From assembly GCA_013812995.1 (NCBI GenBank), contig JACCSL010000232.1, positions 1 through 6,604 of the forward strand: 6,604 nt of DNA. The letters are read 5' to 3'. The notes below the pieces were generated by a model, which had not been told where the DNA came from, made no database searches, and worked only from the letters and a program-made list of their open reading frames with translations. This stretch comes from Ardenticatenales bacterium. Its GTDB lineage: Bacteria; Chloroflexota; Anaerolineae; Ardenticatenales; Ardenticatenaceae. A program made the position numbers and the translations under genes. Below, in pieces: positions 4,582 to 6,604 of this stretch; within the stretch, counting starts at the first letter, position 1, and the number at the start of each line of letters is the position of its first letter.

Positions 4582-6588
4582 TTATAAGAGTTTTTGGGCC
4601 TCTGTTGATACGTTCTCGGCGGTGAAGCCGAACTGTTCCATCAGTATCTCGGCGGGCGCGGAGGCACCAAAGCGCTCCATGCCAATCACCGTGCCATCCA
4701 GGCCAACGACCTGATACCAGCTCTGCGGGGCCGCCGCCTCCACCGCGACACGAGCGCGAACGGTCGGCGGGAGCACCGCATCGCGATAGTCGTCCTCCTG
4801 GCGCAGGAAGCGGTCCAGGCTGGGCATCGAGATCACGCGGGCGCGAATGCTCTGCTTGGCGAGGAGGCTCTGCGCGCCCACGCAGTGCTGTACCTCCGAG
4901 CCGGAGGCGATGAGCAGCACCTGCGGCTCCCCCTCGCAGTCGCTCAGGATATAGCCACCCCGGTCAACCCCCTCCCAGCTCTTTTCCTTGCTGCCTTCTA
5001 GCACAGGCAGATTCTGGCGTGAGAGGGCCATGAGCACCGGGCCGCCCCGGTGGGCGACAGCCACGCGCCAGGCGGCGCTTGTCTCGTTGCCATCAGCGGG
5101 GCGAATCACATCCAGGTTCGGGATGGCACGCAGGCTGGGCAACTGCTCGATGCTCTGATGGGTAGGTCCATCCTCCCCCAGCCCGATGGAGTCATGAGTC
5201 ATCACGTAGATCGCGTGGACGTGGCTGAGCGCGGCAAGGCGAATCGAGCCGCGCATATAGTCGCTGAAGATCAGGAAAGTGGCTCCGTACGGCAGGAGCG
5301 CGCCGTGCAGGTACATTCCCGTCAGGATGCCGCCCATACCATGCTCACGTACACCGAAATAAAGATTGCGCCCCTCGTAGGAACCGCCGTGGGTGGGGTG
5401 CTGGAAATCTCCCATATCCTTGAGGAGGGTCTTGGTAGAGCCCGTCAGGTCCGCCGAGCCGCCGATGAGCTCGGGAAGGTGCGGAGCAATGGCGTTCATT
5501 GCCGCTCCGCCGTAGTTCCGCGTGGCATCGGCCTTGGAGCCCACCTCGTAGGTCGGCAACGCCTCGTCCCACCCCTCGGGCAGCTCTTCGGCAATCATGC
5601 GACGCAGCTCCTCCGCCAACTCGGGGTACTCGTCATAGTAAATCTCCCAGTGCGCCTCCCAATCGGCCTCCAACTGCTCCCCCTGCTCGACGGCGGAGCG
5701 GTAATGCTCCAGCACCTCGCCGGGCACATAGAAGGTCTCCTCGGGCCAGCCCAGGTTGGCGCGCGTGGCCTTTGCCTCGTCGGCACCGAGCGGCTCCCCG
5801 TGAACCTTGGCGGTTCCGGCGCGGCCAGGCGAGCCATAGCCAATCACCGTCCGAGCCGCGATCAGCGAGGGACGCTCGTCATCGTGGGCGGCACGCAGTG
5901 CCGCCTCGACCTGGCCCACGTCCATCCCGTCGATCTTCTGGACGTGCCAGCCATACGCCTCAAAGCGAGCCGGGGCATCCTCCGTGAAGGAGCGGGTGGT
6001 AGAGCCGTCGATGGTGATGCTGTTGTCATCGTACAGGTAGATCAGCTTACCCAGCCGCAGATGGGCCGCCAGGCTGGCCGCCTCCGCGCTGATACCTTCC
6101 ATCAGGTCGCCATCAGAGCAGATGGCATAGGTATGATGGTCGATGATCTCGTGACCGGGGCGATTGAAGCGCGCCGCCAGGTATCGCTCCGCGATGGCCA
6201 TGCCGACGCCATTGGCAAAGCCCTGCCCCAGCGGCCCCGTGCTCACCTCGATGCCCTCGGCCAGGAAGTTCTCCGGGTGACCGGCGGTGTTGGAGCCCCA
6301 CTGGCGGAAATTCTTGAGCTGCTCCATTGTCATCTCCTCGTACCCCGTCAGGTGAAGCAGGGAGTAGAGGAGCATCGAGCCGTGGCCCGCCGAGAGAATG
6401 AAGCGGTCCCGGTTGAACCAGTGGGGGTTGCGGGGGTTGTGGCGAAGAAACTTTGTCCATAGCACATAGGCCATCGGCGCGGCCCCCATCGGCAAGCCGG
6501 GGTGGCCGCTCTCCGCCTGGTTGACGGCATCAATGGCGAGGAAGCGAATGGTGTTAATTGCGCGCTGCGCCAGGGTCTGGTCGGTCAT
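4582..6588 (-). CDS. tkt: Transketolase, 668 aa, complete
   Basis: Transketolase moves a two-carbon ketol unit from xylulose 5-phosphate or another ketose phosphate to an aldose phosphate, in the non-oxidative pentose phosphate pathway, as a cytoplasmic thiamine-diphosphate- and divalent-metal-dependent dimer. The length is typical. Visible motifs (from the ATG at 6588): SGHPG (27-31), [11 protein letters not shown] (61-71), GPLGQG (118-123), the thiamine diphosphate motif SDGDLMEG (158-165) closing at YDDN (186-189) and [23 protein letters not shown] (252-268) with substrate His263, FGVREHGM (411-418) with catalytic Glu415, and GEDGPTHQ (471-478) with His477. The C-terminal domain runs from about 550 to the end. 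All key residues are present, so the enzyme should be active. The ATG has AAGGAG 5 bases upstream; an upstream in-frame GTG at 6603 would add five residues but lies before that site. GC content is clearly higher than in the accessory block to its left. The family call is certain. Confidence 0.97.
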   Translation of the reverse strand: MTDQTLAQRAINTIRFLAIDAVNQAESGHPGLPMGAAPMAYVLWTKFLRHNPRNPHWFNRDRFILSAGHGSMLLYSLLHLTGYEEMTMEQLKNFRQWGSNTAGHPENFLAEGIEVSTGPLGQGFANGVGMAIAERYLAARFNRPGHEIIDHHTYAICSDGDLMEGISAEAASLAAHLRLGKLIYLYDDNSITIDGSTTRSFTEDAPARFEAYGWHVQKIDGMDVGQVEAALRAAHDDERPSLIAARTVIGYGSPGRAGTAKVHGEPLGADEAKATRANLGWPEETFYVPGEVLEHYRSAVEQGEQLEADWEAHWEIYYDEYPELAEELRRMIAEELPEGWDEALPTYEVGSKADATRNYGGAAMNAIAPHLPELIGGSADLTGSTKTLLKDMGDFQHPTHGGSYEGRNLYFGVREHGMGGILTGMYLHGALLPYGATFLIFSDYMRGSIRLAALSHVHAIYVMTHDSIGLGEDGPTHQSIEQLPSLRAIPNLDVIRPADGNETSAAWRVAVAHRGGPVLMALSRQNLPVLEGSKEKSWEGVDRGGYILSDCEGEPQVLLIASGSEVQHCVGAQSLLAKQSIRARVISMPSLDRFLRQEDDYRDAVLPPTVRARVAVEAAAPQSWYQVVGLDGTVIGMERFGASAPAEILMEQFGFTAENVSTEAQKLL

Positions 6589-6593
6589 CGGGT

Positions 6594-6599
6594 CTCCTT
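6594..6599 (-). promoter_or_regulatory. Ribosome binding site deciding the transketolase start
   Basis: Minus-strand AAGGAG lies 5 bases before the ATG at 6588 and after the alternative GTG at 6603, so translation from that GTG would have no site of its own. The 668-residue start is preferred. The promoter lies beyond the right edge. Confidence 0.75.
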
Positions 6600-6604
6600 G
6601 CACT

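Noticed and set aside
5050..6462. Plus-strand 470-codon open frame
   Set aside because: It is the antisense shadow of the high-GC transketolase gene, which has every family motif.
1..6604. CRISPR array, tRNA or rRNA genes
   Set aside because: I saw no regularly spaced repeats, no cloverleaf-like sequence and no rRNA-like conserved blocks.

Overview
The window looks like a piece of a bacterial chromosome with two GC-rich housekeeping-type metabolic genes at its edges and an accessory block of visibly lower GC between them. The style of the proteins (an LQRTIGN-type N-terminal motif on a large multidomain protein, a Chloroflexota-like transketolase, a GH13 enzyme) suggests a soil bacterium such as a Ktedonobacterium (Chloroflexota). 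That assignment is an inference from protein style only.

Layout. Position 1-470 (+) is the 3' end of a GH13 alpha-amylase-family gene, cut by the window edge. A 123-base AT-rich gap leads to a small unknown gene (594-929, +, 111 aa). This gene and the long minus-strand gene that converges on it share one strong bidirectional terminator (943-978). The minus-strand gene (1009-3675, 888 aa) is the centrepiece. It has a low-complexity N-terminus with the LQRTIGN motif that I associate with proteins of extracellular contractile injection systems (eCIS) and related polymorphic-toxin-like proteins. Two small beta-rich modules follow, then an unrecognised middle part, then a region that reads as a divergent CYTH / triphosphate tunnel metalloenzyme domain, and finally a Gly/Ser linker with a short C-terminal tail. 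Further right is a broken minus-strand gene (4009-4412) with one in-frame stop and one frameshift. At the right edge is a complete transketolase gene (4582-6588, minus).

Regulation. Just beyond the transketolase stop, on the minus strand, lies a full-consensus sigma70-type promoter (TTGACA, 18-base spacer, TATAAT) whose spacer contains a perfect 15-base palindrome. A diverged copy of the same upstream module lies in front of the 888-aa gene. The two copies share the -35 block, a mid-leader block, an ATAAGTGAC block and even the first ten or so codons. The broken gene and the large gene therefore seem to carry duplicated promoter-leader-start modules and were probably controlled together.

How it fits. 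Transketolase (pentose phosphate pathway) and the GH13 enzyme (alpha-glucan breakdown) are unrelated carbon-metabolism genes flanking the accessory block. No eCIS sheath, tube, baseplate or ATPase gene is in the window, so the link of the 888-aa protein to an injection system rests on its N-terminus alone.
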